In this document: piece after piece, positions 1 to 8,298 of the stretch | How positions within the stretch are numbered: the first letter of the stretch is position 1 | Layout: every line of letters starts with the position of its first letter | Origin: Sanguibacter hominis ATCC BAA-789 | GTDB taxonomy: Bacteria; Actinomycetota; Actinomycetes; Actinomycetales; Cellulomonadaceae | DNA length: 62,986 nt | Assembly: GCF_012396185.1 (NCBI RefSeq) | Contig: NZ_JAAXOW010000006.1 | Span: 1-62,986, forward strand | Reading direction: 5' to 3' | Program-made: the position numbers and the translations under genes | Notes under the pieces: model-generated | Databases searched by the model: none | What the model saw: the letters and a program-made list of their open reading frames with translations, nothing else | Told to the model about the DNA's origin: nothing

Positions 1-5
1 GCCGA

Positions 6-40
6 GGGCCGGCGGACGTCGTGACGAAGTCCGCCGGCCC
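6..40. terminator. Stem-loop at left edge, before pstC
   Basis: Perfect 12-bp inverted repeat (6-17 with 29-40) and an 11-nt loop, GC-rich, with no T tract. It probably ends the gene to the left, which by family context would be pstS (outside the window), or it attenuates read-through into pstCAB. A second smaller hairpin (83-90 with 93-100) lies in the pstC leader. Confidence 0.6.
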
Positions 41-118
41 GACGCCGTACCTGCCCGCCACGCGGGCGAACATCCCCCCACCGCTGCGTCCTGACGCAGC
101 ACCAGAATTGGAGTCGAC

Positions 119-1177
119 GTGGCCGTGACCAGCTCACCCACATCGTCCGAGACGTCCGCCGAGACACCAGGCGGAGAGGTCCGGACCGGCGCAGACCGCG
201 CACCGGCAGCGCCCGACGGCGCCACCGTCGCCGCCGAGGTCTTCCTGCGCACCTCGGGAGCCCGACGGCTCGCCGACAAGATCTTCCACGGCGTCTCGGC
301 AGCCGCCGGCGTGACCATCCTCGTGGTGCTCGCCGCGGTGGCCGGGTTCCTCGTCCTCCGCGCCTGGCCCGCACTGACCGCCTCGGACGACGAGCTCGCC
401 AAGATCTCCTGGCTCAAGGGCGCCTCGATCCTCGAGTACGTCGGGCCCCTGATCTTCGGCACGCTCCTGTCCGCGTTGCTCGCCCTGCTGATCGCGGTGC
501 CGCTCTCGGTGGGGATCGCGCTGTTCATCTCGCACTATGCGCCGCGCCGGGCGGCGCAGGCGCTCGGCTACGTCATCGACCTGCTCGCCGCGATCCCGTC
601 GGTCGTGTACGGCCTGTGGGGCGCGCTGTGGCTGTCGGGCGTGCTCGACCCCGTCTTCCGGTGGTTCACCGACGTCCTCGGGTTCGTGCCGCTGTTCGAG
701 GACTACACGGCCCCAGCCCGCAACGTCCTGATGGCCTCGACCGTCCTCGCCGTGATGATCCTGCCGATCATCACCGCGGTGGCTCGCGAGGTGTTCCTCC
801 AGACGCCGGTCCTCCACGAGGAGGCGGCGCTCGCCCTGGGCGCCACCCGCTGGGAGATGGTCCGCACCGCGGTCCTGCCCTTCGGCCGGTCGGGCCTCGT
901 GAGCGCGTCGATGCTGGGCCTGGGACGCGCGCTCGGCGAGACGATGGCCGTGCTGATGATCCTGTCGCCCGGCTACCTGTTCTCGTTCTTCCTGCTCAAG
1001 CCCGGGCAGCACCAGACGATCGCCGCGAACATCGCGGCGAAGTTCCCCGAGGCCTCGGGGCTGTCGGTGAGCGTCCTCATCGCGACCGGCCTCGCGCTGT
1101 TCGTCATCACCTTCGCGGTCAACATGGTGGCCCGCTGGATCATCTCGCGCCGCGCCGAGTTCTCGGGAGCCAACTGA
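119..1177 (+). CDS. pstC: Phosphate ABC transporter permease PstC
   Basis: Inner-membrane permease of the high-affinity phosphate importer PstSCAB. The 352-residue protein has an Ala/Gly/Thr-rich cytoplasmic N-terminal extension of about 60 residues, then about six membrane segments. The binding-protein-dependent permease signature is near residues 230-290 (EEAALALGATRWEMV, then GLGRALGETMAVLM), as in PstC. The GTG start has GGAG just upstream and precedes the first membrane segment by a normal distance. The stop shares one base with the pstA start (TGATG), so translation is probably coupled. Phosphate-responsive control by PhoP is usual for this operon, but I see no clear PHO box in the 118 bases available. 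Confidence 0.95.
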   Translation: MAVTSSPTSSETSAETPGGEVRTGADRAPAAPDGATVAAEVFLRTSGARRLADKIFHGVSAAAGVTILVVLAAVAGFLVLRAWPALTASDDELAKISWLKGASILEYVGPLIFGTLLSALLALLIAVPLSVGIALFISHYAPRRAAQALGYVIDLLAAIPSVVYGLWGALWLSGVLDPVFRWFTDVLGFVPLFEDYTAPARNVLMASTVLAVMILPIITAVAREVFLQTPVLHEEAALALGATRWEMVRTAVLPFGRSGLVSASMLGLGRALGETMAVLMILSPGYLFSFFLLKPGQHQTIAANIAAKFPEASGLSVSVLIATGLALFVITFAVNMVARWIISRRAEFSGAN

Positions 1178-2247
1178 TGACTGCCATCGACACGAACGAG
1201 CCCACGACGGCGGCCCTGCTCAGCTCGGGCGGGTACCGCTCGCTGCCGCGCTGGGCGCCGTGGAGCGTGGCTGCCGGCTCCGTCGCGGTCGCCTTCCTGG
1301 TCCTGCTCGTGACGGGCACGCCGACGATCGTCTCGGTCGTGGCGTTCGGTGCGCTCGTGCACCTGGTGGTGCTGACCGTGCTGTCGCGGACGCTCGAGGG
1401 GCCGCGCCGCTCGGCGGACAGGCTCGCGACGACGCTCGTGACGTTCGCGTTCGCCCTCGCGCTCATCCCGCTCGTCTCCCTGCTGTGGACGGTCGGCTCC
1501 CGCGGGATGGGACTGTTGTCGGCGGAGTTCCTCACGACCGACATGGTCGGCGTGTTCGGCGACATGACCTCGGGCGGCGTGGTCCACGCGATCATCGGCA
1601 CGCTCATGGTGACGCTCACCGCGACGCTGATCTCGGTGCCGATCGGGCTCCTGACGGCGATCTACCTCGTCGAGTACGGACGCGGCCCGGTCGCACGCGG
1701 GATCACGTTCCTCGTGGACGTGATGACGGGCATCCCGTCGATCGTCGCGGGCCTGTTCGCCTTCGCGCTGTTCACGCTCATCATGGGGCCCGCGTACCGG
1801 TCGGGGCTCATGGGTGCGGTCGCGCTCGCGGTCCTCATGACGCCCGTCGTCATCCGGTCGGTCGAGGAGATGCTGCGGCTCGTCCCGAACGAGCTGCGCG
1901 AGGCGTCGTACGCCCTCGGGGTGCCCAAGTGGCTCACCGTCGTCAAGGTCGTGCTGCGCACGTCGATCGCGGGCATCGTCACGGGCGTGATGCTCGCGAT
2001 CGCCCGCGTGATCGGTGAGACGGCGCCCCTGCTGATCACGGTGGGCATCGTGACCCGGACCAGCTGGAACGTCACCGAGGGCCGGATGGCGACGCTGCCG
2101 GTGTTCGCCTACAACCAGTACCACCAGGGCGGTGTGGGCGTGGACCGCGCCTGGGCTGCGGCCCTGACGCTCATCCTCATCGTCATGCTCCTCAATCTCG
2201 TGGCCCGCGCGATCAGCCGCCTCTTCTCCCCGAAGACCGGCCGCTGA
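1177..2247 (+). CDS. pstA: Phosphate ABC transporter permease PstA
   Basis: Second permease subunit of the phosphate importer, 356 residues from the ATG that overlaps the pstC stop by one base. A variable N-terminus with three hydrophobic segments is followed by the conserved permease core: [20 protein letters not shown], then [11 protein letters not shown], and the EAA-type loop [17 protein letters not shown] with [12 protein letters not shown] after it. These match PstA rather than PstC. The open frame extends further upstream inside pstC, but the overlapping ATG is the sensible start. PstA and PstC form the transmembrane channel energised by PstB, which follows 38 bases downstream. Confidence 0.95.
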   Translation: MTAIDTNEPTTAALLSSGGYRSLPRWAPWSVAAGSVAVAFLVLLVTGTPTIVSVVAFGALVHLVVLTVLSRTLEGPRRSADRLATTLVTFAFALALIPLVSLLWTVGSRGMGLLSAEFLTTDMVGVFGDMTSGGVVHAIIGTLMVTLTATLISVPIGLLTAIYLVEYGRGPVARGITFLVDVMTGIPSIVAGLFAFALFTLIMGPAYRSGLMGAVALAVLMTPVVIRSVEEMLRLVPNELREASYALGVPKWLTVVKVVLRTSIAGIVTGVMLAIARVIGETAPLLITVGIVTRTSWNVTEGRMATLPVFAYNQYHQGGVGVDRAWAAALTLILIVMLLNLVARAISRLFSPKTGR

Positions 2248-2285
2248 GCCGCTGCCCGGCCATCCCCCGAAAGGACCCTCCAGAC

Positions 2286-3065
2286 ATGTCCAAGCGCATC
2301 GACGTCTCCGACCTCAACGTCTTCTACGGCGACTTCCTGGCAGTCCAGGACGTCAACATGGTGATCGAGCCCAAGTCCGTGACCTCGCTCATCGGCCCGT
2401 CCGGCTGCGGGAAGTCCACCTTCCTGCGGACCCTGAACCGCATGCACGAGGTCATCCCGGGTGCTCGCGTCGAGGGGAAGGCCGTCATGGACGGCCAGGA
2501 CCTCTACGCCCCGGACGTCGACCCGGTGCAGGTGCGGCGCCAGATCGGCATGGTGTTCCAGCGCCCGAACCCGTTCCCGACGATGTCGATCGCGGACAAC
2601 GTCCTCGCGGGCGTCAAGCTCAACAACAAGCGCATCTCGAAGAGCGACGCGTCCGACCTGGTCGAGGAGTCGCTGCGCGGGGCCAACCTGTGGAACGAGG
2701 TGAAGGACCGTCTGGACCGGCCGGGCTCGTCGTTGTCCGGCGGGCAGCAGCAGCGCCTGTGCATCGCCCGGGCTATCGCGGTGAAGCCGCAGGTGCTGCT
2801 GATGGACGAGCCCTGCTCGGCGCTCGACCCGATCTCGACGCTCGCGATCGAGGACCTGATCTCGCAGCTGAAGAACGACTACACGATCGTCATCGTCACG
2901 CACAACATGCAGCAGGCGGCGCGCGTGAGCGACTCGACCGCGTTCTTCAACATCGCCGGGACGGGGCAGCCGGGCAGGCTCATCGAGATGGGCGACACCG
3001 CGACGATCTTCTCGTCGCCGACCGTGGCCGCGACCGAGGACTACATCTCGGGCCGCTTCGGGTGA
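2286..3065 (+). CDS. pstB: Phosphate ABC transporter ATP-binding protein PstB
   Basis: ATPase of the phosphate importer, 259 residues, the usual PstB length. Visible motifs are Walker [10 protein letters not shown] (about residues 38-46), the Q-loop FQRPNPFP typical of PstB, the ABC signature [14 protein letters not shown], Walker [14 protein letters not shown], and the switch histidine in VTHNM. The ATG has AAGGACC about 10 bases upstream. It is the last gene of the pstCAB run and is followed by a strong hairpin. No phoU follows it here. Confidence 0.97.
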   Translation: MSKRIDVSDLNVFYGDFLAVQDVNMVIEPKSVTSLIGPSGCGKSTFLRTLNRMHEVIPGARVEGKAVMDGQDLYAPDVDPVQVRRQIGMVFQRPNPFPTMSIADNVLAGVKLNNKRISKSDASDLVEESLRGANLWNEVKDRLDRPGSSLSGGQQQRLCIARAIAVKPQVLLMDEPCSALDPISTLAIEDLISQLKNDYTIVIVTHNMQQAARVSDSTAFFNIAGTGQPGRLIEMGDTATIFSSPTVAATEDYISGRFG

Positions 3066-3146
3066 CCTGTGCGCCTGCCAGGCCCGTGCTCGTCCGGGTC
3101 GTGGTGCAGGCCGTCGAGACGCCCGCCCGGCTCGCCCGGGCGGACG

Positions 3147-3186
3147 ACGAAGGCTCCGCTCCCGTGGGGGGAGGCGGAGCCTTCGT
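3147..3186. terminator. Bidirectional terminator between pstB and lipoprotein gene
   Basis: Perfect 13-bp inverted repeat (3147-3159 with 3174-3186), arms ACGAAGGCTCCGC and its complement, 14-nt loop. It lies between two convergent genes and can serve both. Confidence 0.8.
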
Positions 3187-3225
3187 GCGTTCGCGCGACG
3201 CCGAGCTGGGCGCCGGTCCGGGGTC

Positions 3226-3684
3226 TCAGCTCGCGGCGGGGACCAGGTCTGCGTACTCGGGCAGCGTGCCGTCGAGGACGGGCACGAACACGGTCTCGCC
3301 CGTCGCGCCGTCGAGGCCGACGGTGAGCTGGGCGTTGGCGCCGGGTGCGGCGGTGGTCTGGTCGATCACGAGCTCGTCGCCCGTGCTGCCGCCGAGCAGG
3401 ACCGTCGCGCCGGCGGGCACCTCGACGGTCACGTCACCGATCACGACGGACGCGGGCTCGGCGCCGTTGTTGACGACCCCGCCCTGCAGGGCGCCCGGGG
3501 CGCCCTCGGCGGCGGCGATGATCATGAGGTTCTGCACGCTGACGGTGTCCGAGACCGCGACGCGCACGCCGTCGGACGCGGCGTACTGGATCTTGGTGGT
3601 GATGGGGGAGCAGGCGCCGAGCCCGGCTGCGACGGCGAGGGCGATGCCGACGGCGAGGCCGCGGCGGGTCTGGTGGCGGTTCAC
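3226..3684 (-). CDS. Putative secreted lipoprotein, function unknown
   Basis: 152 residues from a GTG start preceded by AGGAGAG. Residues 1-26 form a lipoprotein signal peptide: an Arg-rich start, a hydrophobic core (LAVGIALAVAAGLGAC) and a lipobox LGAC, so the mature protein should begin at the lipidated Cys25. The rest is rich in Val, Ala, Gly and Asp and looks beta-rich, without recognisable catalytic motifs. Similar small actinobacterial lipoproteins carry a DUF4352-like or copper-chaperone-like beta fold, but I cannot assign it. It is a single-gene transcript, convergent with pstB and divergent from carD. A direct repeat upstream (3757-3776) may be an operator. Confidence 0.8.
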   Translation of the reverse strand: MNRHQTRRGLAVGIALAVAAGLGACSPITTKIQYAASDGVRVAVSDTVSVQNLMIIAAAEGAPGALQGGVVNNGAEPASVVIGDVTVEVPAGATVLLGGSTGDELVIDQTTAAPGANAQLTVGLDGATGETVFVPVLDGTLPEYADLVPAAS

Positions 3685-4032
3685 GTGCTCTCCTGTGGTC
3701 GGGCGGGCCTGGAGGCCCTGGGGTCGTCGTGCCTCAGAACCGACGCCGTTGCGCACAGGTCCTACGTGAGGTCCTAGGTTGCGAGGTTCGCGCCGTGGTA
3801 TCCGAGAGCCGAGGCCCACTCTAGTGGCTGAGGGTGCCGGAGGACGACCGTCGTTGCCGCCGTACGTGGCCGTTGCGAGCGTCGGCGGCGACCGCGCGGC
3901 ACGCGCGCCAGCGCTGGTCGGGGAGGTGCGGGGGCGCAGACTACGCCTCCTTGGCCCAGATCGGCCAGATCCCTGGGAGAGTTGAGAACTTCGCATGATA
4001 AGATAAGGGTCCGCGAAAGGGGAATTTTGCCG
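3685..4032. other. Intergenic region between lipoprotein gene and carD
   Basis: 348 bases with no convincing gene; the short open frames here lack coding character. It holds a direct repeat AGGTCCTA at 3757-3764 and 3769-3776 (12-base period), upstream of the leftward lipoprotein gene. At the other end is an AT-richer patch (3982-4010) that should hold the carD promoter. Confidence 0.6.
3982..4009 (+). promoter_or_regulatory. Candidate carD promoter
   Basis: TTGAGA (3982-3987), a 16-base gap, then TAAGGG (4004-4009), within the only AT-rich stretch nearby. An alternative -10, TAAGAT (3999-4004), is spaced too closely. The assignment is tentative. Confidence 0.35.
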
Positions 4033-4515
4033 ATGACTTTCACAGTTGGGGAGACGGTCGTCTACCCGCACCACGGAGCAGCTCTGATCGAAGAGATCAA
4101 GGTCCGGACGATTCGCGGAGAGGAAAAGACCTACCTCAAGCTGAAGGTCGCCCAGGGCGACCTCACGATCGAGGTCCCGGCTGAGAACGTGGACCTCGTA
4201 GGCGTTCGTGACGTCGTCGGGCAGGAAGGCCTGGACCGCGTGTTCGAGGTCCTGCGCGCGCCGTACACCGAAGAGCCGACCAACTGGTCGCGCCGCTACA
4301 AGGCGAACCTCGAGAAGCTCGCGTCGGGCGACGTCATCAAGGTCGCCGAGGTCGTGCGCGACCTGTCGCGCCGCGACGCCGACCGTGGCCTGTCTGCAGG
4401 CGAGAAGCGCATGCTCGCCAAGGCCCGCCAGATCCTCGTCTCCGAGCTCGCGCTCGCTGAGCACACCGAGGAAGAGAAGGCCGAGGCGATCCTCGACGAG
4501 GTCCTCGCCTCCTGA
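4033..4515 (+). CDS. carD: RNA-polymerase-binding transcription factor CarD
   Basis: CarD/CdnL binds the RNA polymerase beta subunit and stabilises open promoter complexes, notably at rRNA promoters. The protein is 160 residues (mycobacterial CarD is 162). The N-terminal RNAP-interaction domain ([13 protein letters not shown], then a Tudor-like beta fold to about residue 60) is followed by the helical DNA-binding domain, with the conserved tryptophan in [13 protein letters not shown] and the helix [20 protein letters not shown]. The start is the ATG after GAAAGGGG; an in-frame upstream start at 3982 would lie within the promoter. A near-perfect hairpin follows, so ispF is probably transcribed separately. 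Confidence 0.96.
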   Translation: MTFTVGETVVYPHHGAALIEEIKVRTIRGEEKTYLKLKVAQGDLTIEVPAENVDLVGVRDVVGQEGLDRVFEVLRAPYTEEPTNWSRRYKANLEKLASGDVIKVAEVVRDLSRRDADRGLSAGEKRMLAKARQILVSELALAEHTEEEKAEAILDEVLAS

Positions 4516-4531
4516 GCCGCGCACGCCCGTA

Positions 4532-4566
4532 CCGCGAGCCTCCACCCTCTGGGTGGAGGCTCGCGG
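4532..4566 (+). terminator. carD terminator
   Basis: Perfect 16-bp stem (4532-4547 with 4551-4566) with a 3-base loop, 16 bases after the carD stop. No T tract follows, as is common in high-GC genomes. Confidence 0.85.
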
Positions 4567-4702
4567 CACGTCCGGGTGCCGGTCGAAGCCTGTCGCCCGG
4601 CGGCGCAGGCTGGCGCGAGCGTCGCAGCCGCGCGATAACCTTCGAGCGTGACGCGCGCTGCCCCGCCGCGCGGCGACGACCAGACCCGTCCGAGGAGCGC
4701 TC

Positions 4703-5200
4703 ATGACCCTGCCCCGCACGGGGATCGGCGTGGACGTCCACGCCCTCGCCCCCCAGGACGCACCTCGCGAGCTCTGGCTCGCCGGCCTCCACTGGCCCGG
4801 TGAGCGCGGCCTCGCAGGCCACTCCGAGGCCGACGTCGCCGCCCACGCCGCCGCTGACGCCCTGTTCTCCGCATCCGGTCTCGGCGACCTCGGCTCGAAC
4901 TTCGGCACGGCAGCCCCCGAGTGGGCCGGAGCCGCAGGGGCGACCCTCCTCGCCGAGGCCGCTCGTCGGGTCCGCGAGGCGGGGTTCGAGATCGGCAACG
5001 TCGCCGTCCAGGTGATCGGCAACCGCCCGAAGATCGGGACGCGTCGCGCCGAGGCGCAGGACGCCCTGAGCGCCGCCGCCGGCGCACCCGTCACCGTCAC
5101 CGCGACGACCACGGACGGGCTCGGGCTCACGGGCCGCGGCGAGGGGGTCGCCGCGATCGCGACCGCGCTCGTCGTGCCGAGCAGCGCGCCCGGCCGCTGA
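4703..5200 (+). CDS. ispF: 2-C-methyl-D-erythritol 2,4-cyclodiphosphate synthase IspF
   Basis: MEP (non-mevalonate) isoprenoid pathway enzyme that cyclises CDP-ME 2-phosphate to MEcPP with release of CMP. The protein is 165 residues, a normal length. Metal-binding residues are visible in GIGVDVHAL (Asp and His, residues 9-11), followed by [16 protein letters not shown] and GDLGSNF, and [14 protein letters not shown] near the C-terminus. The ATG has GAGGAG at a good distance. A TAACCT box at 4636-4641 may be its -10. Commonly in actinobacteria ispD lies between carD and ispF; here no ispD is present in the window. Confidence 0.94.
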   Translation: MTLPRTGIGVDVHALAPQDAPRELWLAGLHWPGERGLAGHSEADVAAHAAADALFSASGLGDLGSNFGTAAPEWAGAAGATLLAEAARRVREAGFEIGNVAVQVIGNRPKIGTRRAEAQDALSAAAGAPVTVTATTTDGLGLTGRGEGVAAIATALVVPSSAPGR

Positions 5201-5208
5201 CCCCCGCC

Positions 5209-5625
5209 TCAGTGCGTCATCGGACGTCGTGAGCGGGGCAGCCCGCTCACGACGAGGTCGTACGCATCCTCGACGAGCTGCTCGAGCAGCCCGGGATCCA
5301 GGTCCGGGTGCAGCACGACCGACACCCAGTGCTTCTTGTTCATGTGCCAGCCCGGTAGCACGTCGTCGTGCGCCGCGACGAGGCCGGGCACGAGCTCCGG
5401 CTCCGCCTTGAGGTTCACGTGCCAGTGCTCGCCCCCGACCTTCGGGTTCCGGGTGAGCAGCGCGAAGATCTTCTGCGCGACACGGAACGTCTCCGCCCCG
5501 GGACCGAACGGGAAGTCCGACGTCGCGTCCGGCAGGTCGAGGCACAGCAGACGGCAGGCGCGCGCCTCGGGCGACAGGTCGTCGGTCACGAGGTCGCCGG
5601 GCACCGACGCGTCGTCCGCGCTCAC
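5209..5625 (-). CDS. MmcQ/YjbR family protein
   Basis: 138 residues from a GTG that overlaps the stop of the upstream oxidase gene by four bases (GTGA), so the two are probably translationally coupled. The sequence shows the YjbR/CyaY-like fold pattern: a Cys/Leu-rich first helix (ACRLLCLDLPD), FPFGPGAETFRVAQKIFALL, VNLKAEPEL and the typical C-terminal HMNKKHWVSVVL. The family has a double-stranded-DNA-binding-like fold but no settled function. It is co-transcribed with the lactone oxidase 5622-6992, though nothing in the sequence explains why. Confidence 0.85.
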   Translation of the reverse strand: MSADDASVPGDLVTDDLSPEARACRLLCLDLPDATSDFPFGPGAETFRVAQKIFALLTRNPKVGGEHWHVNLKAEPELVPGLVAAHDDVLPGWHMNKKHWVSVVLHPDLDPGLLEQLVEDAYDLVVSGLPRSRRPMTH

Positions 5626-6992
5626 CGGCCGAGCACCCGCTCGAGGTACCGGTTCGTGAAGACCCCGTCCGGGTCGACGGCGTCGCGCACCGCCAGGAAG
5701 TCGTCGAACCGCGGGTAGAGCTCGCGCAGCCGCTCCGCCCCGAGCGTGTGGACCTTGCCCCAGTGCGGCCGCCCGTCGTACGCGGACGCGATCTCCTGCA
5801 CCGCCGCGAAGTACCGCGACGCGTCGGTCCGCCAGAACTGGTGGACCGCGACGTACGCCGTCGGGCGGCCGTACGACGTCGACAGCCACACGTCGTCCGC
5901 CCGTGCGAAACGCACCTCGACGGGGAAGGACACCCGCTCGGCCGTCCGCGCGAACCAGTCCTGGACGTCCCGCAGCACCTCCCCGACCGTGTCGAGCGGT
6001 ACCGCCCACTCGGACTCGACGAACCGCACGCGGCGCCGCGACACGAACACCTCGTACGACGGCGCCGTGAAGCGTCGCGCACCGAGAGCGCGCGACGACA
6101 CCCGGTTGATCGTCGGGATCGCTGCAGGCACGGCGTGCGCGAGGCGGTTCGTCAGCTCGAAGACGCCGTTCGACAGCAGCTCGTCGTCGACCCAGCCGCG
6201 CAGCGCGTCGAGCGGGGCGTCGTCGAGCGCGCGCCGGGCGTTGCGCTTCGTCAGCGCGGTGCGCGTGTGCGGGAACCAGTAGAGCTCGGCATGGTCGCTC
6301 GCGAGGAACGAGCCGTCCGCGACCGCCTCGAGCGCGCGCTCGAGCGGCCACGGCTCTTCGCGCGCCTCGAGCACGTACGCGGGCTCGGCGCCGACCGTCA
6401 CCGCGACGAGGATGCCGAGCGCGCCGAGGCCCAGGCGCGCGGCCTCGAACAGCTCGGTGTTCTCGTGGCGCGACGCACGGACGACGGACCCGTCGGCGAC
6501 GACCACCTCGACCGCGCGCACCTGCGCCGCGAGGCCTGCGCCCGTCCCGGAGTCACCGCCCGTGCCGTGCGTCCCCGTCGAGATCGCGCCCGCGACCGAC
6601 TGCCGGTCGATGTCGCCGAGGTTCGACAGCGCGAGCCCGTGCGACGCGAGCGCGTCGTTGAGCGCGTGCAGCCGGATCCCTGCGCCGACCCGCACCTCGT
6701 GCGTGACACGCCCCTCGGGCGTGGGCAGCCGGACGGGCTGGTCGACGTGGTCGAGTGCGTCGATCGAGAGCATCACCCCGTCCGTCGTCGCGACCGGGGA
6801 GAAGGAGTGCCCCGCGCCGACCGCACGCACGGTCAGACCCAGCGTGCGCGCGCGCTGCACGACCGTCACGACGTCGTCGACCGAGCGTGCCGCGAAGCGG
6901 TGCGCAGGGCTGCAGGACGCCGAGCCGCCCCAGGTCGTCCACGGCTGCTGCGGTGGGCGGGCGACGTCGCCCGCGCGGGAGGAGATGGCCAC
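5622..6992 (-). CDS. FAD-linked oxidoreductase, D-arabinono-1,4-lactone oxidase family
   Basis: Flavoprotein of the vanillyl-alcohol-oxidase superfamily, 456 residues. The FAD_binding_4 domain fills the N-terminal half, with VGAGHSFSPVATTDG (about residues 60-74) and AGAISTGTHGTGG (about 135-147); the ALO domain follows, ending in the hallmark PHWGKVHTL near residue 410. Relatives oxidise aldonolactones (gulono-, arabinono-lactone) or alditols, but the substrate cannot be read from sequence. The GTG start at 6992 gives a normal N-terminus. It is divergent from the PLP protein at 7050 with 57 bases between them, suggesting shared control and perhaps a shared pathway. Confidence 0.9.
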   Translation of the reverse strand: MAISSRAGDVARPPQQPWTTWGGSASCSPAHRFAARSVDDVVTVVQRARTLGLTVRAVGAGHSFSPVATTDGVMLSIDALDHVDQPVRLPTPEGRVTHEVRVGAGIRLHALNDALASHGLALSNLGDIDRQSVAGAISTGTHGTGGDSGTGAGLAAQVRAVEVVVADGSVVRASRHENTELFEAARLGLGALGILVAVTVGAEPAYVLEAREEPWPLERALEAVADGSFLASDHAELYWFPHTRTALTKRNARRALDDAPLDALRGWVDDELLSNGVFELTNRLAHAVPAAIPTINRVSSRALGARRFTAPSYEVFVSRRRVRFVESEWAVPLDTVGEVLRDVQDWFARTAERVSFPVEVRFARADDVWLSTSYGRPTAYVAVHQFWRTDASRYFAAVQEIASAYDGRPHWGKVHTLGAERLRELYPRFDDFLAVRDAVDPDGVFTNRYLERVLGR

Positions 6993-7049
6993 ACCGCACT
7001 ATCCGCGCACGTCGCCGCGTGAGTCAATGGTCCGGGAGAAGGAGGAGCC

Positions 7050-8249
7050 ATGGGCCTGAGGGAACGTCTCGACACCGCGACCGCACACCTCGCCGGACCG
7101 CTCGTTGTCGTCGACCTGGACGCGTTCGAGGCGAACGCCGACGACCTCGTGCGGCGCGCCGGCGGTACGCCCGTGCGGCTCGCCTCGAAGTCGGTGCGCG
7201 TGCGCGGCCTCGTCGACGCGGCGCTCGCCCGGCCGGGGTGGGCGGGCGTCATGGCCTTCTCGCTCGCTGAAGCGTGCTGGCTCGTCGAGCACGGGCACGA
7301 CGACGTCCTCGTCGGCTACCCGACGGTCGACCGCGGCGCCCTCGCCGCGCTCGCGGCCTCACCGGCCGCGCGTCGTGCGATCACCCTCATGGTCGACGAC
7401 GTCGCGCAGGTCGCGCTGGCCGCGCACGCCGTGCGGGAGCACTCGCGCCTGGGCGGCGCGGACGGCTCCCCCGTGCGGCTGTGCCTCGACGTCGACGCGT
7501 CGCTCCGGCTCGGCGTCGGGCGGTGGCGCGCCCATCTCGGGGTGCGGCGCTCGCCCGTGCACACGCCTGCCGAGGCTGCCGCGCTCGCCGCGGCCGTCGC
7601 GGCGTACGACGGGGTCGACGTCGTCGGGCTCATGTTCTACGAGGCGCAGGTCGCCGGGCTGCCCGACTCGAGCCCGGCCGTGCGGCTCGTGAAGCGCATG
7701 TCCGTCGCGGACCTCGCCGTGCGCCGCGCACAGGTGCGTCGCGCGGTCGAGGCCGCCCTCGGGCGCGCCGTCACCCTCGTGAACTCCGGTGGGACCGGCT
7801 CGCTCGAGACGAGCGCCGCCGACCCGACCGTCACCGAGGTGACGGCCGGCTCCGGCCTGTACGTGCCCGGCCTGTTCGACGACTACCGCACGGTCGCCCG
7901 ACGTCCCGCCGCGTTCGTCGGGCTCGACGTCGTGCGCCTTCCGCGCGACGGCATCGCGACCGCGTTCGGCGGTGGCTACGTCGCGTCCGGCCCCGCGAGC
8001 AAGAGCCGCCTGCCGCGGCTCGCCTTCCCCGCGGGCATGCGCTACGTCAGCACGGAAGGCCCGGGCGAGGTGCAGACCCCGCTGCGGCTCCCGCGCGGCA
8101 CCACAGCCCGGGTCGGGGAGCGCGTGTGGATGCGGCACGCGAAGGCCGGCGAGGTCATGGAGCGGGTGACCCACGTCCACCTCGTGCGGGGCGACCGCAT
8201 CGAGCGGACCCTGCCCACCTACCGGGGAGAGGGCAGGGCATTCGCCTGA
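7050..8249 (+). CDS. Alanine-racemase-like PLP protein (amino acid deaminase/aldolase family)
   Basis: 399 residues. The N-terminal alanine-racemase-type barrel carries the PLP lysine region RLASKSVRV (about residues 46-54), with [16 protein letters not shown] and VLVGYPTV after it. The C-terminal D-serine-dehydratase-like domain has [16 protein letters not shown] and the metal-site region around [11 protein letters not shown]. This domain order is that of D-threonine aldolase/D-serine deaminase relatives, commonly called amino acid deaminase/aldolase. The ATG has a very strong Shine-Dalgarno (GGAGAAGGAGG). It is divergent from the lactone oxidase. Substrate unknown. Confidence 0.85.
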   Translation: MGLRERLDTATAHLAGPLVVVDLDAFEANADDLVRRAGGTPVRLASKSVRVRGLVDAALARPGWAGVMAFSLAEACWLVEHGHDDVLVGYPTVDRGALAALAASPAARRAITLMVDDVAQVALAAHAVREHSRLGGADGSPVRLCLDVDASLRLGVGRWRAHLGVRRSPVHTPAEAAALAAAVAAYDGVDVVGLMFYEAQVAGLPDSSPAVRLVKRMSVADLAVRRAQVRRAVEAALGRAVTLVNSGGTGSLETSAADPTVTEVTAGSGLYVPGLFDDYRTVARRPAAFVGLDVVRLPRDGIATAFGGGYVASGPASKSRLPRLAFPAGMRYVSTEGPGEVQTPLRLPRGTTARVGERVWMRHAKAGEVMERVTHVHLVRGDRIERTLPTYRGEGRAFA

Positions 8250-8298
8250 ACGCGCTGCCAGCGGGGGCAGATGCCCCGCGGACGGTAGCCTTGGAGCC

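Noticed and set aside
3779-3985. 68-codon open frame between the lipoprotein gene and carD
   Set aside because: No ribosome-binding site, Arg/Gly/Pro-rich, no family; it lies in a promoter region.
4648-4791. 48-codon GTG-initiated frame overlapping ispF
   Set aside because: It follows the TAACCT box in the leaderless pattern, but is out of frame with ispF, Arg/Pro-rich and has no family. ispF has its own Shine-Dalgarno.
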